A stretch of DNA of 64,000 nucleotides from Acetobacter syzygii (lineage in GTDB: Bacteria; Pseudomonadota; Alphaproteobacteria; Acetobacterales; Acetobacteraceae), in contig NZ_BAMZ01000012.1 in NCBI RefSeq assembly GCF_000964225.1, positions 1 to 64,000 of the forward strand, in the 5' to 3' direction. The notes beneath the pieces were generated by a model. It did no database searches and was not told the DNA's origin. It saw only the letters and a program-made list of their open reading frames with translations. Shown in pieces: positions 19,872-29,093 of this stretch. Numbering within the stretch: the first letter of the stretch is position 1; every line of letters starts with the position of its first letter. Position numbers and translations under genes: made by a program.

Positions 19872-20894
19872 TCAAACGTCCTTATATTTGAGTGATCCAA
19901 TGCCGAGAGAACCATCTTCTGGTTCGTTTGATTGCAAAGGGGAAGGTGGGGGAGAGTCGTTTAATGTGGCCATATCTGGCGCACTATCAAGGAATTCAGC
20001 CGTTGGGATAAAATAGAGCGAGCCAGTAACAGCAGTACTTACGTCCAAGATCCTATCGTAATTACCCGGCGGCTTACCAATAAACATATTCTGGAGCATT
20101 TGCTCTATACGAGACGGAGAGCGGGCATAACCAATAAAGTAAGTGCCAAACTCTCCCTTACCTATAGTGCCAAAAGGCATGTTTTCACGCACAATCTGAA
20201 GCTGTTCGCCGTTTTCTTCAATATTGGTGAGTACATTATGTGCGTAGCTCGGCTTTGCCGCTTCAGGTAATTCTATATCCGAGACCTTTTTGCGACCAAT
20301 AATATGTTCCTGCACTTCGGTCGGAATGGCATCCCATTTTTTTAAGTCATGTAAATACTTTTGAACAATCACATAACTCCCGCCTGCAAAGGAAGGATCT
20401 TCGTCGCCGATCACCGTCGCATTCATGGCTACCTGACCAGATGGGTTTTCGGTGCCATCTACAAAGCCAAGCAGGTCGCGGGCATCGAAATATTTAAATC
20501 CATGTACTTCGTCCACAACATGCGCGGCTCCTTCAAGCCGCCCTACAAGCGCTGTTGCGAGTTCAAAGCAAAGGTCCATTTGCGTTGCCCGGATATGGAA
20601 TAGCAAATCACCCGCAGTAGATGGAGCGTGGTGAACACCATTAATCTCAGGGAATGGATGAAGATCTTTGGGCCGAGGCATACCAAAAATCTGGTCCCAT
20701 GCCTTGGAGCCAATACCTGTTATGCAACTAAGCTGACCATCTGATACCCGAAAACCAACACCTCGAACAAGGGAAGATATATCGCCAAACAGGTCCAGAA
20801 CTTGCGGAGTAAAAGAGGGGTCATCACTCAGACTCAACACAAGGAATACAGCGGCCTGTGTCAGTTTTGGATCAACAAGTTGTGGTGTAGACAA
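19872..20894 (-). CDS. Encapsulated DyP-type heme peroxidase
   Basis: A 340-aa dye-decolourising peroxidase of the DypB type. The GFVDGTEN motif (143-150) supplies the distal Asp D146; H219 is the likely proximal heme ligand and R236 the distal Arg. The D-to-H spacing of 73 residues equals that of Rhodococcus DypB as I recall it. After the catalytic domain comes a Pro/Ser-rich linker (about 305-325) and then DGSLGIGSLK (327-336), the canonical encapsulin cargo-loading peptide. It uses H2O2 to oxidise unknown substrates inside the encapsulin shell. It is the first gene of a two-gene operon. Confidence 0.96.
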   Translation of the reverse strand: MSTPQLVDPKLTQAAVFLVLSLSDDPSFTPQVLDLFGDISSLVRGVGFRVSDGQLSCITGIGSKAWDQIFGMPRPKDLHPFPEINGVHHAPSTAGDLLFHIRATQMDLCFELATALVGRLEGAAHVVDEVHGFKYFDARDLLGFVDGTENPSGQVAMNATVIGDEDPSFAGGSYVIVQKYLHDLKKWDAIPTEVQEHIIGRKKVSDIELPEAAKPSYAHNVLTNIEENGEQLQIVRENMPFGTIGKGEFGTYFIGYARSPSRIEQMLQNMFIGKPPGNYDRILDVSTAVTGSLYFIPTAEFLDSAPDMATLNDSPPPSPLQSNEPEDGSLGIGSLKYKDV

Positions 20895-21170
20895 CGGACT
20901 TAAGCTCCCGGCAATGACGCACTGGACAATAATGCTCTACCATAAGCCCATGTTCGGTCATGACAAGGTGTGATGTTGGAGAGGCCTCATGCCAGCATAA
21001 TGAGTAAGGTCGTTATAACTCCCCCTCTTTCTCTGGCGCTTTTCAGGAACACATTAATCAGCGTACACAGATGCGAATCGCTCTCAAAAAAATATTTGAA
21101 GGAGCATAGGCAGGAAAGTCCTACCTTAAGCATTGCACATAAAATGCGCATACCATTTTTTGCGTGCAAA

Positions 21171-21218
21171 ACACTATATATGGTGCAATTGTTTTAATTG
21201 ATACACAATATGACCGAT
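21171..21218 (+). promoter_or_regulatory. Tandem NrdR-like boxes upstream of nrdJ
   Basis: ACACTATATATGGTGC (21171-21186) closely fits the NrdR palindrome, and ACACAATATGACCGAT (21203-21218) fits its left half. They start 32 bases apart, the three-helical-turn spacing typical of paired NrdR boxes, and sit 47-94 bases before the nrdJ ATG. The rest of the 370-base divergent gap 20895-21264 shows no gene and no B12-box that I can recognise. Confidence 0.65.
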
Positions 21219-21264
21219 ATTCCTTCTATCTGCTGATGGGGTAACAACATGATGGAGCCAGAGC

Positions 21265-23676
21265 ATGGGTAGGCAATTTCCACCAGTTAGCATACTGGCT
21301 AAGCGCCAGACTGTTGCCCGGTACCCGTTTGAAGGAGCCTTCGGCACACAGCCACTTAAGGCGCGTTCGCTTGACCGTGGCATGGGGGAGGCTGTTGGAC
21401 GGCGAACAGTTTTTCGTCCTTCAGATCATGAAGATTTTGGGAAAGTTGCGAACCGTGTTGCCGCAGGAAACACGGCATTGCTCCCCAATGTAGATGACCG
21501 GGAAACGACACAACTGCGCAATGCTATTGCAACCGGTGCTTTGTTAACATCTGGGCGTCACCTGCAGCATGGAGATCCATCGCAGCCTGAGCGAAACATG
21601 GAAGTGTTTACCAACTGTGCGACGGCTATCTGCTCCTTTGCCAAATTTTACCTTCTTCTTAATGGATCTGGCGTAGGACGAGCTTATGATGATGAATTAT
21701 GCATTATAGACTGGGCACAAGCACCCAATTTGCATTTTGTTCTGGATAATACACATCCCGATTACCCGCATGATCGGTCCAGTCTGCTGCGCTTTGGATT
21801 GGAAATGCAGATTGTGCCCTGGAATACAACGCTGGCCACGTTTGATGTGACAATGGCTACGCAGGTCGAGCAGTTTTTAAACAATGTTGTCTTACCTGAA
21901 AAACCAAATCGGCCAGAAATTATTGTTCACGAGATTGAAGATAGTAGGGAAGGGTGGGCCAAGGCGGTTGAAACAATAGAATCCATGGCTTTTGAAGGAA
22001 GTTCTGAGCGCGCTCTTGTTTTGGACTTTAGTCGCATACGTTGCGCAGGTAGCCCTATTGCTGGAATGCAGGGACGCCCGGCTTCGGGACCTATTTCTCT
22101 TTTGCGGGGGTTATTGAATATCCGCACACATGTGATTGAACCAGCAAAGCGTAAGCAGATGCCTCGTTGGGAGCAGGCGTTACGGGTTGACCACTATCTG
22201 TCTGTAGAAGTGCAGGTAGGGGGCGCAAGGCGTGCAGCACGTATGGCTACTAAATCCTGGCAGGATGTAGACGTTTTGTTGTTTATTCGGAGCAAAGAAG
22301 AAGGGGGACTGTGGACCGCCAACCATTCTGTCATGGTTGATCAGCAGTTCTGGCAGTTTGTTAACAATCCAAGCATAGAAACACCTTTGGCAGACCATGC
22401 AAGAACAGTTTTTGCAGAAGCAACACGCTGCGCATGGATTAATGGCGAGCCCGGCTTTATTAATGGTGACAAGTTAGAGGATAGCCGCATAGGCAGTGCT
22501 CGGCGCAAGCCTGTGTATCAGGATGGACGGGATTTTCGCTCCAAGCGTTATCAGGCAAGTCTGGCATCAAAATTACTGGCGGAACTAGCTGCTTGCGCTG
22601 CCAAGGCGCGTTTTCCGGTTACAACCAATCCTTGTGGAGAAATTACGCTCCATGTTACGGGAGGATACTGCGTTATTGGAGATTTTGCGCCGTTATTGGC
22701 ATGCCCTCTCCCATTAAATGAAGTTATTCCCGGTCAGTTAACGCATGATCATGCCGCGGTGTGGGACGCCCGTATCCGGGATTCCGTACGGCTTGGTGTG
22801 CGCTTTTTGTTGCGTGCCAATGGAATGGATGCTTTGTACGCACAGGAAGTTGCGCGGACTAATCGTATTGGTATTGGCCCCACGGGTCTGCATGAATGGG
22901 CTTGGTTACGTTTTGGGTTAACTTTTACGGACTTACTGGACGAACAACGCTCTGTTCATTTTTGGCAAGCTGTCAGCGAGTTATCTCGTATTGCTAAGAC
23001 CGAAGCGAATGCCTACGCACAAGAAATAGGGGCGACACAACCTATTACAGTCACCACAATAAAACCTGCGGGTACCACTTCCAAACTGTTCGGATTGACC
23101 GAAGGAGCACATTTGCCTGCCAGACGCCAATATCTGCGTTGGGTTCAGTTTAAAGGCGCAAGGTCCGAAAGTGGTGGGTGGGAAGTTGGCACAGACCCTT
23201 TGCTACCCAGTTATGAACGTAAGGGATATCCTGTAAAATCCTTACGGAGTTTTCCTGGAATGAGCATTGTTGGTTTTCCAACGGTACCACTTATTCAACG
23301 TCTTGGTACGGGAGACCGTATTGTAACCGCGCCTGAAGCAACGCCAGAAGAGCAGTATTGCTGGCTTGGTTTGCTGGAAAAATACTGGATTGGAACCGAG
23401 CAGGGGAACCAGGTTTCTTACACCCTTAAGATATACACTGATCGTTATGAATTAGAAAATTTTCGGGCTATTGTAGCCTGCCATCAACCCAATGTGCGGT
23501 GTTGTGCTGTTTTACCCAGTCGCTCAGATGCTGAGCTTGGATATGAATATCTACCAGAAGAGGAAATCTCTGCTGGTAGATTTGCCGCCATTACAGCCAA
23601 TATTAAAGACGATAATGTGCCTGAGGTTGTGGACTGGGCTCACCTGCAATGTGCAAGTGGTGTCTGCCCAGTTTAA
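21265..23676 (+). CDS. nrdJ: Class II (adenosylcobalamin-dependent) ribonucleotide reductase, monomeric type
   Basis: An 803-aa reductase that makes deoxyribonucleotides using adenosylcobalamin as radical source and so works with or without oxygen. The thiyl-radical motif NPCGE places C457 and E459 at the active site. C118 in TNCATAIC and C469 in GGYCVIGDF are the probable active-site disulfide pair. C796 and C801 in the C-terminal CASGVCPV form the reductant-relay pair, with the same five-residue spacing as in the Lactobacillus leichmannii enzyme. TTIKPAGTTSKLFGLTEGAH matches the phosphate-binding region. Length resembles monomeric rather than dimeric class II enzymes. No nrdAB or nrdDG is in the window. 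Two NrdR-like boxes upstream suggest repression when dNTP or ATP signals are high. Confidence 0.92.
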   Translation: MGRQFPPVSILAKRQTVARYPFEGAFGTQPLKARSLDRGMGEAVGRRTVFRPSDHEDFGKVANRVAAGNTALLPNVDDRETTQLRNAIATGALLTSGRHLQHGDPSQPERNMEVFTNCATAICSFAKFYLLLNGSGVGRAYDDELCIIDWAQAPNLHFVLDNTHPDYPHDRSSLLRFGLEMQIVPWNTTLATFDVTMATQVEQFLNNVVLPEKPNRPEIIVHEIEDSREGWAKAVETIESMAFEGSSERALVLDFSRIRCAGSPIAGMQGRPASGPISLLRGLLNIRTHVIEPAKRKQMPRWEQALRVDHYLSVEVQVGGARRAARMATKSWQDVDVLLFIRSKEEGGLWTANHSVMVDQQFWQFVNNPSIETPLADHARTVFAEATRCAWINGEPGFINGDKLEDSRIGSARRKPVYQDGRDFRSKRYQASLASKLLAELAACAAKARFPVTTNPCGEITLHVTGGYCVIGDFAPLLACPLPLNEVIPGQLTHDHAAVWDARIRDSVRLGVRFLLRANGMDALYAQEVARTNRIGIGPTGLHEWAWLRFGLTFTDLLDEQRSVHFWQAVSELSRIAKTEANAYAQEIGATQPITVTTIKPAGTTSKLFGLTEGAHLPARRQYLRWVQFKGARSESGGWEVGTDPLLPSYERKGYPVKSLRSFPGMSIVGFPTVPLIQRLGTGDRIVTAPEATPEEQYCWLGLLEKYWIGTEQGNQVSYTLKIYTDRYELENFRAIVACHQPNVRCCAVLPSRSDAELGYEYLPEEEISAGRFAAITANIKDDNVPEVVDWAHLQCASGVCPV

Positions 23677-23695
23677 TATCTAATCTCAAGCTGGG

Positions 23696-24196
23696 TTAAG
23701 CGGCATTGCCTGCACGGCGGAAGCGAATAATGCTACGTGACAGGCGACCCGCTGCCCAATTTGGCATTTTGCGCCATGGTGTTACAACATCTGCATATTG
23801 CCCGTTTATTATAACGGTTCTCCGTTGCTCCGTACCAACCCACTCTGGAGCCCATGCGGTTTGCACGCTGGTAATCCACTGATCGCCTTCAACACGATAG
23901 CGCCCAATATAAGCGACAAGTGTTTTCATTAATTGGGCTCGATCTGCATCAGTGGTGGCTGCGAGACGATTACTACCTTCCAGATTAAATGCCACCCAAC
24001 CATCGGGAGTAAAAACCACTCGTCCACGTGGTGCTGGTCCCATAGGATTAATAAAAGCCCCGGTTTCTTTTTCTTCCACCTTGTAGGACACAAGCTCCCA
24101 TGTGCCGATAAGGCTCTGTCTTAGAGCTTCATCTCTGTGGGGGGCCGGGGCATCGTAATCATCCATAATCCGTGGGGCGACTGCTTGGACTGGCAT
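23696..24196 (-). CDS. Lipocalin-like domain protein
   Basis: A 166-aa protein with the lipocalin-like fold (PF13924 type): LIGTWELVSYKVE near residue 30, then GRVVFTPDGWVAFNLEG, VAYIGRYRVEGDQWITSVQTAWAPEW and a final LSRSIIRFRR. Members are small beta-barrel proteins, mostly of unknown function and sometimes linked to ligand binding. There is no signal peptide. It ends 19 bases from the nrdJ stop (convergent) and is divergent from a LysR gene, which may regulate it. Its ligand is unknown. Confidence 0.82.
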   Translation of the reverse strand: MPVQAVAPRIMDDYDAPAPHRDEALRQSLIGTWELVSYKVEEKETGAFINPMGPAPRGRVVFTPDGWVAFNLEGSNRLAATTDADRAQLMKTLVAYIGRYRVEGDQWITSVQTAWAPEWVGTEQRRTVIINGQYADVVTPWRKMPNWAAGRLSRSIIRFRRAGNAA

Positions 24197-24393
24197 TGTC
24201 TCATTCCGTTTCAGGTTTGTAGCATCTGCCGTATTGCCGACAGGTCCGCAAAGGAGAGTGTTGCGCTTTCATCTTGAGCTGTTAGGCGGAACATGCCGTT
24301 CATTTCACATCTTCGGTAGTGACAATTAAGGAAAAATAATATTACGCTGGACGCAAAGGTGACGCATGGAAAACCGAAGGAGAGGCATTTGTC

Positions 24394-25305
24394 ATGGCGT
24401 ATGATGAGACGGGAGATTTACGTTTTTTCATCAGTCTGGTCGATGCGGGGAGTCTTTCAGCCGGTGCACGCAGTCTGGGCACATCACCTGCCGCAGCCTC
24501 TCGGAGGTTAGCCAGGTTGGAGAGCCGGCTGGGTAGTACGCTCGTTATCCGCAATACACGGCATTTTGGATTAAGTGAGACTGGCCGACTTTATTACGAA
24601 CGCGCTTTAACAATTGTTGCTGAAATAGATCAACTGGAAGAAGAAATTTCTTCAAGCACTAATGCACCAAGGGGCACTTTAAGCATTGGCGCACCAGTAG
24701 AGCTTGGCCGTAGGCAGATTGCGCCTTTTATTGAAGCTTTTAGTGCCCGGCATCCTCGCTTGATGATCAATCTGGCTCTGGCACCCGAGGGTAATTATGA
24801 TTTTAACGATTATCTGGATGTGGTGCTCAGACTTGGCTTGCCAGAAACGCCCGGTGCCGTTGTTACCCGGCTTGCATCCACCATGCGGGTTTTGTGTGCT
24901 TCCCCAGCGTATATTGCCCGGAGATCCTTGCCATTGCACCCCCGTGATATTGCAAAACATGACTGCTTATGTTTACGCAAAAACAAAACAATGGCGCTTT
25001 TAAACAAGTGGGTTATCGGGAACGAGACGGAAACTGATGTGGTAATGGTAGAACCACGCTTATCCACAACCAATGCGGAAATTATTCACGATTGGGCTTT
25101 GTCCGGTCAGGGTATTGCTTATAAACTATTATGCGATGTTTATCAGGATCTTGAAGATGGCAAGTTAGTCCGTATTCTGCCGAATTTACAGGGTGAAAAA
25201 ATCGATTTGTATGCTGTTTTGCCAACACGGCAACATACCCGCGCCAGTGTTCGGGCATTTTTGAATGATCTTAGGCCTTACATCCGCACTGCAGGATTTT
25301 TATAA
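24394..25305 (+). CDS. LysR-family transcriptional regulator
   Basis: A 303-aa LysR regulator with an N-terminal HTH (LRFFISLVDAGSLSAGARSLGTSPAAASRRLARLESRLG), followed by the effector-binding domain with RGTLSIGAP near residue 88. ATG at 24394 follows GGAGAGG. It belongs to the large AaeR/DsdC-like group in which the first helix reads FF-LV-AGSLSAAAR. Divergent from the lipocalin-like gene with a 197-base gap, so that gene is the most likely target. The effector is unknown. Confidence 0.9.
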   Translation: MAYDETGDLRFFISLVDAGSLSAGARSLGTSPAAASRRLARLESRLGSTLVIRNTRHFGLSETGRLYYERALTIVAEIDQLEEEISSSTNAPRGTLSIGAPVELGRRQIAPFIEAFSARHPRLMINLALAPEGNYDFNDYLDVVLRLGLPETPGAVVTRLASTMRVLCASPAYIARRSLPLHPRDIAKHDCLCLRKNKTMALLNKWVIGNETETDVVMVEPRLSTTNAEIIHDWALSGQGIAYKLLCDVYQDLEDGKLVRILPNLQGEKIDLYAVLPTRQHTRASVRAFLNDLRPYIRTAGFL

Positions 25306-25316
25306 TTTTCAAAAAA

Positions 25317-26240
25317 TTATTGTGTAAATGGGCCTAAAACCTGACGAGAAACACGAAAAAGAGTTTCGCGTAGCCAACGATGTACCGGGTCAGTGTCCCG
25401 GCGTGGGTGCCATGCCTGAAAAGCATTGATAAAAGGCAGCGGTAAGGGAAACTCAAATGCCGCCAACCCTAACGCTGTCATGGAAATATGATCGATAACA
25501 ATGCTAGGCAATGGCAAAATAAGGTCGGAATCTTTCACGCTTTCTACCATGCAATGGTAATTGGGTACAACCATGGCAATCCGCCGTGTAAGCCCATACT
25601 GGTTGCGTAAAACCCAGTCTATTGGCCCTTGCGCACGGCCTCTGCGAGAGACACTGATATAATCGTATTGCACCATTGTTTGGGGCGTAATAGGGGCTGC
25701 CAGAATAGGGTGATCTTTGCGCACAACGCCTTGCATCTGGTCACGGAAGAGGGTCTGACGCCTGATTTCAGGCTTCATAACATCTGTTGCACCGATATAA
25801 AGGTCAACAAGACCGTGGCGTAACGGGTCCGATGCAGGATCGTCAATTTCCGGTGCCCAGACAAGCTCGCAGCGCGGACATTCTTTTTTAAGCGCTTGCA
25901 AAAGCGGAAGAGCTAAAGAGGCCACGACCAGATCATTCGCCCGAATTGTAAAAGTCGGGGCCATATTGACCAGATTAGCAAGAGCGCGTGTTTCTATCAG
26001 GCTATCTGCGGCACGAACGAGCTCCTGTACCCGATCCAGAATACCTGCGGCAAAAGCCGAAGCACTCATACGACGACCAGATTGCACCAAAATAGGATCA
26101 GCAAATGCTACGCGCAGTTTGGCCAAATGGCGGCTCATGGCTGGTTCACTCACCTTAAGCCGCCTTGCTGCCCGCGAAACGCTCTCCTCCTCAATAAGCA
26201 CCTGAAGATAGCGTAACAGATCTAGATCATAACCTTGCAT
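25317..26240 (-). CDS. LysR-family regulator, probable regulator of the efflux operon
   Basis: A 307-aa LysR regulator. The HTH spans about residues 4-50 (LLRYLQVLIEEESVSRAARRLKVSEPAMSRHLAKLR, a NodD/NahR-like pattern) and DPILVQSGRRMSAS follows. The ATG at 26240 gives the normal domain start; upstream codons to 26366 add 42 non-conserved residues and run into the neighbouring promoter. It is divergent from the MFS-HlyD-OMF efflux operon with a gap of about 110 bases, the classic arrangement for a LysR activator of a drug or aromatic-acid efflux system. Its stop lies 12 bases from the preceding convergent LysR gene. Confidence 0.9.
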   Translation of the reverse strand: MQGYDLDLLRYLQVLIEEESVSRAARRLKVSEPAMSRHLAKLRVAFADPILVQSGRRMSASAFAAGILDRVQELVRAADSLIETRALANLVNMAPTFTIRANDLVVASLALPLLQALKKECPRCELVWAPEIDDPASDPLRHGLVDLYIGATDVMKPEIRRQTLFRDQMQGVVRKDHPILAAPITPQTMVQYDYISVSRRGRAQGPIDWVLRNQYGLTRRIAMVVPNYHCMVESVKDSDLILPLPSIVIDHISMTALGLAAFEFPLPLPFINAFQAWHPRRDTDPVHRWLRETLFRVSRQVLGPFTQ

Positions 26241-26359
26241 GGTTGCAAAAATAGACTTTATCAAGCGCAGATACCACCATTTATCATTCCTAAAAGTGGA
26301 ATCGTTGCTTACGGTGAATGAGGGTTGTCTGCTTATCTTCGATCGTGAACATGCGGGGT

Positions 26360-27997
26360 ATGACAAATGCAGCCTCCGCTTCTGTGCCGGGTGAACCAGT
26401 TATTCATGCTTCACCTCCACGGCCCTCCTATATTCCCCCATTTGGTTTGCGCACTGTTGTTGGTTGCCTGGGCATGTTGCTTGCCGTGCATGTTGCCGGT
26501 TTTAACGAGCATGTGACTGAGATTGGCCTGTCGGACATTCGTGGGGCCATGCACATTGGTCATGATGAAGGGACGTGGGTCATTGCGATTTATGAGGCTT
26601 TTAATATAGCTGCCATGGCTTTTACGCCATGGTTCTACATGACGTTCTCTATCTACCGTTTCTCAATTTTCATGACGGCGATGTTGGCCTTATTGTCCAT
26701 CCCGGCTCCCTTTATGCCCGATGTTACATCGCTTTGTATTTTAAGAGCTTTTCAAGGATTGGCCGGAGGTTGCCTGCCGCCAGTACTGATGACGGTCATG
26801 CTCAAATACCTCCCTCCCCAAATTCGCGTATTTGGTATTGGTGGCTATGCTATGAGCGCAACTTTTGGCCCTAACCTTGGCTTGCCGCTGGAGGCATTCT
26901 GGTTCGAGCATGTAGGCTGGCATTGGTTGTACTGGGAGATCATTCCCACAGCAGCGCTCGCCATTGCCATGATGTCCTATGGTTTACCACGCGATCCCAT
27001 GTATTTTGAGCGGTTTAAAAAATTCAACTGGTTTGGCATCCTGGTGGGGCTACCGGCCATCTGTTCGCTGGTTATTGTTCTCTATCAAGGGGATAGGCTG
27101 GATTGGTTCCGCTCTTCCACCATCACAAACCTGACTTTCTGGGGAGGTGCAGCCTTTATTGTTTTTGTAATCAACGAGGCTTTCCATCCCAGTCCGTATT
27201 TTAAAATTCAATACTGGACGTCACGCAATATTCAGGCAGCCCTGCTATCATTGGTCGGTATTTTGGCTATCTGTTCAATCATGAGTGAAATACCGGCAAC
27301 TTATCTGGAAGTCGTGCGAGGCTATAGGCCTATCCAGACTGCACCTGTGTCACTTGTTGTTGCTTTGCCCCAGCTTATTATGCTGCCTTTGATTGCCAGC
27401 ATTTGCAATAATCCTAAAGTTGACTGCCGTCTTGTATTGGCTGGTGGAATGCTATGCCTTGCCGGAGCGGCATGGTTGGGCACATGGCTTACTGTAGACT
27501 GGGTCAGAGATAATTTTTACTTAATCCAATTGCTTCAGGTTTTTGGCCAGCCCATGACCGTTATTCCCACACTTATGCTGGCCACAATGGCTATGGGCCC
27601 TGCAGATGGTCCGTTTATTTCCGGTATGGTGAATATGCTTAAAGGCCTGGCCAATGCGGTTGCTTTTGCCTTGTTCTCAGCCGTAAGCCGCCGACGGGAG
27701 CAGTATCATTCCACCATGCTACTTGATCATCACGGAACACATCAGCTGGCGTTGCAGGGGATGGGTAATCCCATTGACCAGCAACTTGCCGGTTTATCGC
27801 CCGATGCTGCGCATACAGCATGGAATGGACTTCAGGTTTTCCATACCTATCTGCATGAACAATCTCTCGTTCTTGCATTAACCGATATCTACTATGTGCT
27901 GATCTGGGTTTGCTTTGGTTATGCCGCCATGAATCTTGTTTTGCCGCATCGAGTATATCCCCCTCGCGCACCGTCCCCTAACATTCCTGCCCGCTAA
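26360..27997 (+). CDS. MFS efflux transporter, DHA2 (EmrB/QacA-like)
   Basis: An inner-membrane drug:H+ antiporter of about 545 aa with some 14 hydrophobic segments, as in the DHA2 family. Recognisable parts are the DIRGAMHIGHDEGTWVIAIYEAF first loop and LRAFQGLAGGCLPPVLMTVML, the motif C/antiporter-like region. The start is uncertain: ATG at 26318, 26351 and 26360 are in frame, and I take 26360, which follows GCGGGG and leads into the normal cytosolic tail. It is followed 15 bases later by the HlyD-type adaptor and then by an outer-membrane factor, so the three form an EmrAB-TolC-like pump. The substrate is unknown. Confidence 0.9.
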   Translation: MTNAASASVPGEPVIHASPPRPSYIPPFGLRTVVGCLGMLLAVHVAGFNEHVTEIGLSDIRGAMHIGHDEGTWVIAIYEAFNIAAMAFTPWFYMTFSIYRFSIFMTAMLALLSIPAPFMPDVTSLCILRAFQGLAGGCLPPVLMTVMLKYLPPQIRVFGIGGYAMSATFGPNLGLPLEAFWFEHVGWHWLYWEIIPTAALAIAMMSYGLPRDPMYFERFKKFNWFGILVGLPAICSLVIVLYQGDRLDWFRSSTITNLTFWGGAAFIVFVINEAFHPSPYFKIQYWTSRNIQAALLSLVGILAICSIMSEIPATYLEVVRGYRPIQTAPVSLVVALPQLIMLPLIASICNNPKVDCRLVLAGGMLCLAGAAWLGTWLTVDWVRDNFYLIQLLQVFGQPMTVIPTLMLATMAMGPADGPFISGMVNMLKGLANAVAFALFSAVSRRREQYHSTMLLDHHGTHQLALQGMGNPIDQQLAGLSPDAAHTAWNGLQVFHTYLHEQSLVLALTDIYYVLIWVCFGYAAMNLVLPHRVYPPRAPSPNIPAR

Positions 27998-28012
27998 CCC
28001 GGAACGATAAAT

Positions 28013-29089
28013 ATGATTTACAAAAAACCATTACTTTATGCCGGATGTGTTGCTGGCGTGCTCGTCCTGATTGCATGGGGTGGCACACGTTTGGTGAATG
28101 GAGATGGTATAAACCAATATACCAATGATGCCTATGTTACAGCAGACTTTACTATTGTAGCTCCCAAGGTTTCTGGGCGCATAGACCGCGTTATCGCACA
28201 GGATAACGAACGTGTTCATGCAGGAGAAGAACTGGCTCATATAGAAGATGATGATTACCGCGCAGCTTTGGATATTGCCAAAGGAAATGAACTTGCAGCG
28301 CAGGGAGATGTTGCAAATCTTAAAGCAGAACTGAACCGGCAAAATGCTCTGATTGCTCAGGCTCGTGCTGTTGTTCTGGCTGATCAGGCCGAACTGCTTT
28401 TTGCCCAGCAGAATACGACCCGTTATCGCAATCTTTCCTTAGGTGGGGCAGGGACGATAGAGCAGAAACAATCCTCCGAAGCACACGAAAAAGAGGCAAA
28501 AGCAGCTATTGCCCGTGACGAAGCCGGGGTCGATTCTGCCGTTCGAAAGGTTTCTGTACTCATGGCTCAACTGGAACGCGCCAAAGGTGTGCTGCTTCAT
28601 GCGCAGGGAAATGCCAGACAGGCGGAACTTAATCTGTCGTATTGCTCCATTCCTGCTCCGGTGGAGGGTATTGTGGGTGAGCGTGGTGTGCGTGTTGGTG
28701 CATACGTGCATCCAGGCACAGGTATTCTGGCCGTTGTGCCAATACAGGCAGCTTATGTGCTTGCCAACTTTCAGGAAACGCAACTTACCAAAGTACAATC
28801 TGGCCAGCGTGCAACAGTCTGGGTGGATACTTTTCCCGACCATCCGCTTAAAGCTCATGTAGATTCAGTTGCGCCTGCTACTGGAGTTGCTTTTGCCCCC
28901 ATTCAGCCAGATAATGCCACCGGCAACTTTACCAAAGTTGTGCAACGTATTCCGGTTAAACTGACGCTTGATGCAAACCAACCTCTGGCATCCAAAGTAC
29001 GCGTAGGCATGTCCGTAGAAGTCAATATTGATACGGGCTCCCAACCGGAAGGGCCGCACGCCAATGATACACGCTATATTTGGCAATAA
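28013..29089 (+). CDS. HlyD/EmrA-family membrane fusion protein
   Basis: A 358-aa periplasmic adaptor anchored by one N-terminal transmembrane segment (LLYAGCVAGVLVLIAWGG). After it come a lipoyl/barrel-sandwich half (YVTADFTIVAPKVSGRIDRVIAQDNERVHAGEELAHIEDDDY), a coiled-coil hairpin (about 90-205, rich in A/E/Q/K), the second lipoyl half (LNLSYCSIPAPVEGIVGERGVRVGAYV) and a beta-barrel domain. It bridges the MFS pump and the outer-membrane channel encoded on either side. The stop lies 4 bases before the OMF start. Confidence 0.93.
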   Translation: MIYKKPLLYAGCVAGVLVLIAWGGTRLVNGDGINQYTNDAYVTADFTIVAPKVSGRIDRVIAQDNERVHAGEELAHIEDDDYRAALDIAKGNELAAQGDVANLKAELNRQNALIAQARAVVLADQAELLFAQQNTTRYRNLSLGGAGTIEQKQSSEAHEKEAKAAIARDEAGVDSAVRKVSVLMAQLERAKGVLLHAQGNARQAELNLSYCSIPAPVEGIVGERGVRVGAYVHPGTGILAVVPIQAAYVLANFQETQLTKVQSGQRATVWVDTFPDHPLKAHVDSVAPATGVAFAPIQPDNATGNFTKVVQRIPVKLTLDANQPLASKVRVGMSVEVNIDTGSQPEGPHANDTRYIWQ

Positions 29090-29093
29090 CGGC

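Noticed and set aside
20895-21264. Possible cobalamin riboswitch upstream of the B12-dependent reductase
   Set aside because: I found no B12-box-like segment; the recognisable elements are NrdR-like boxes.
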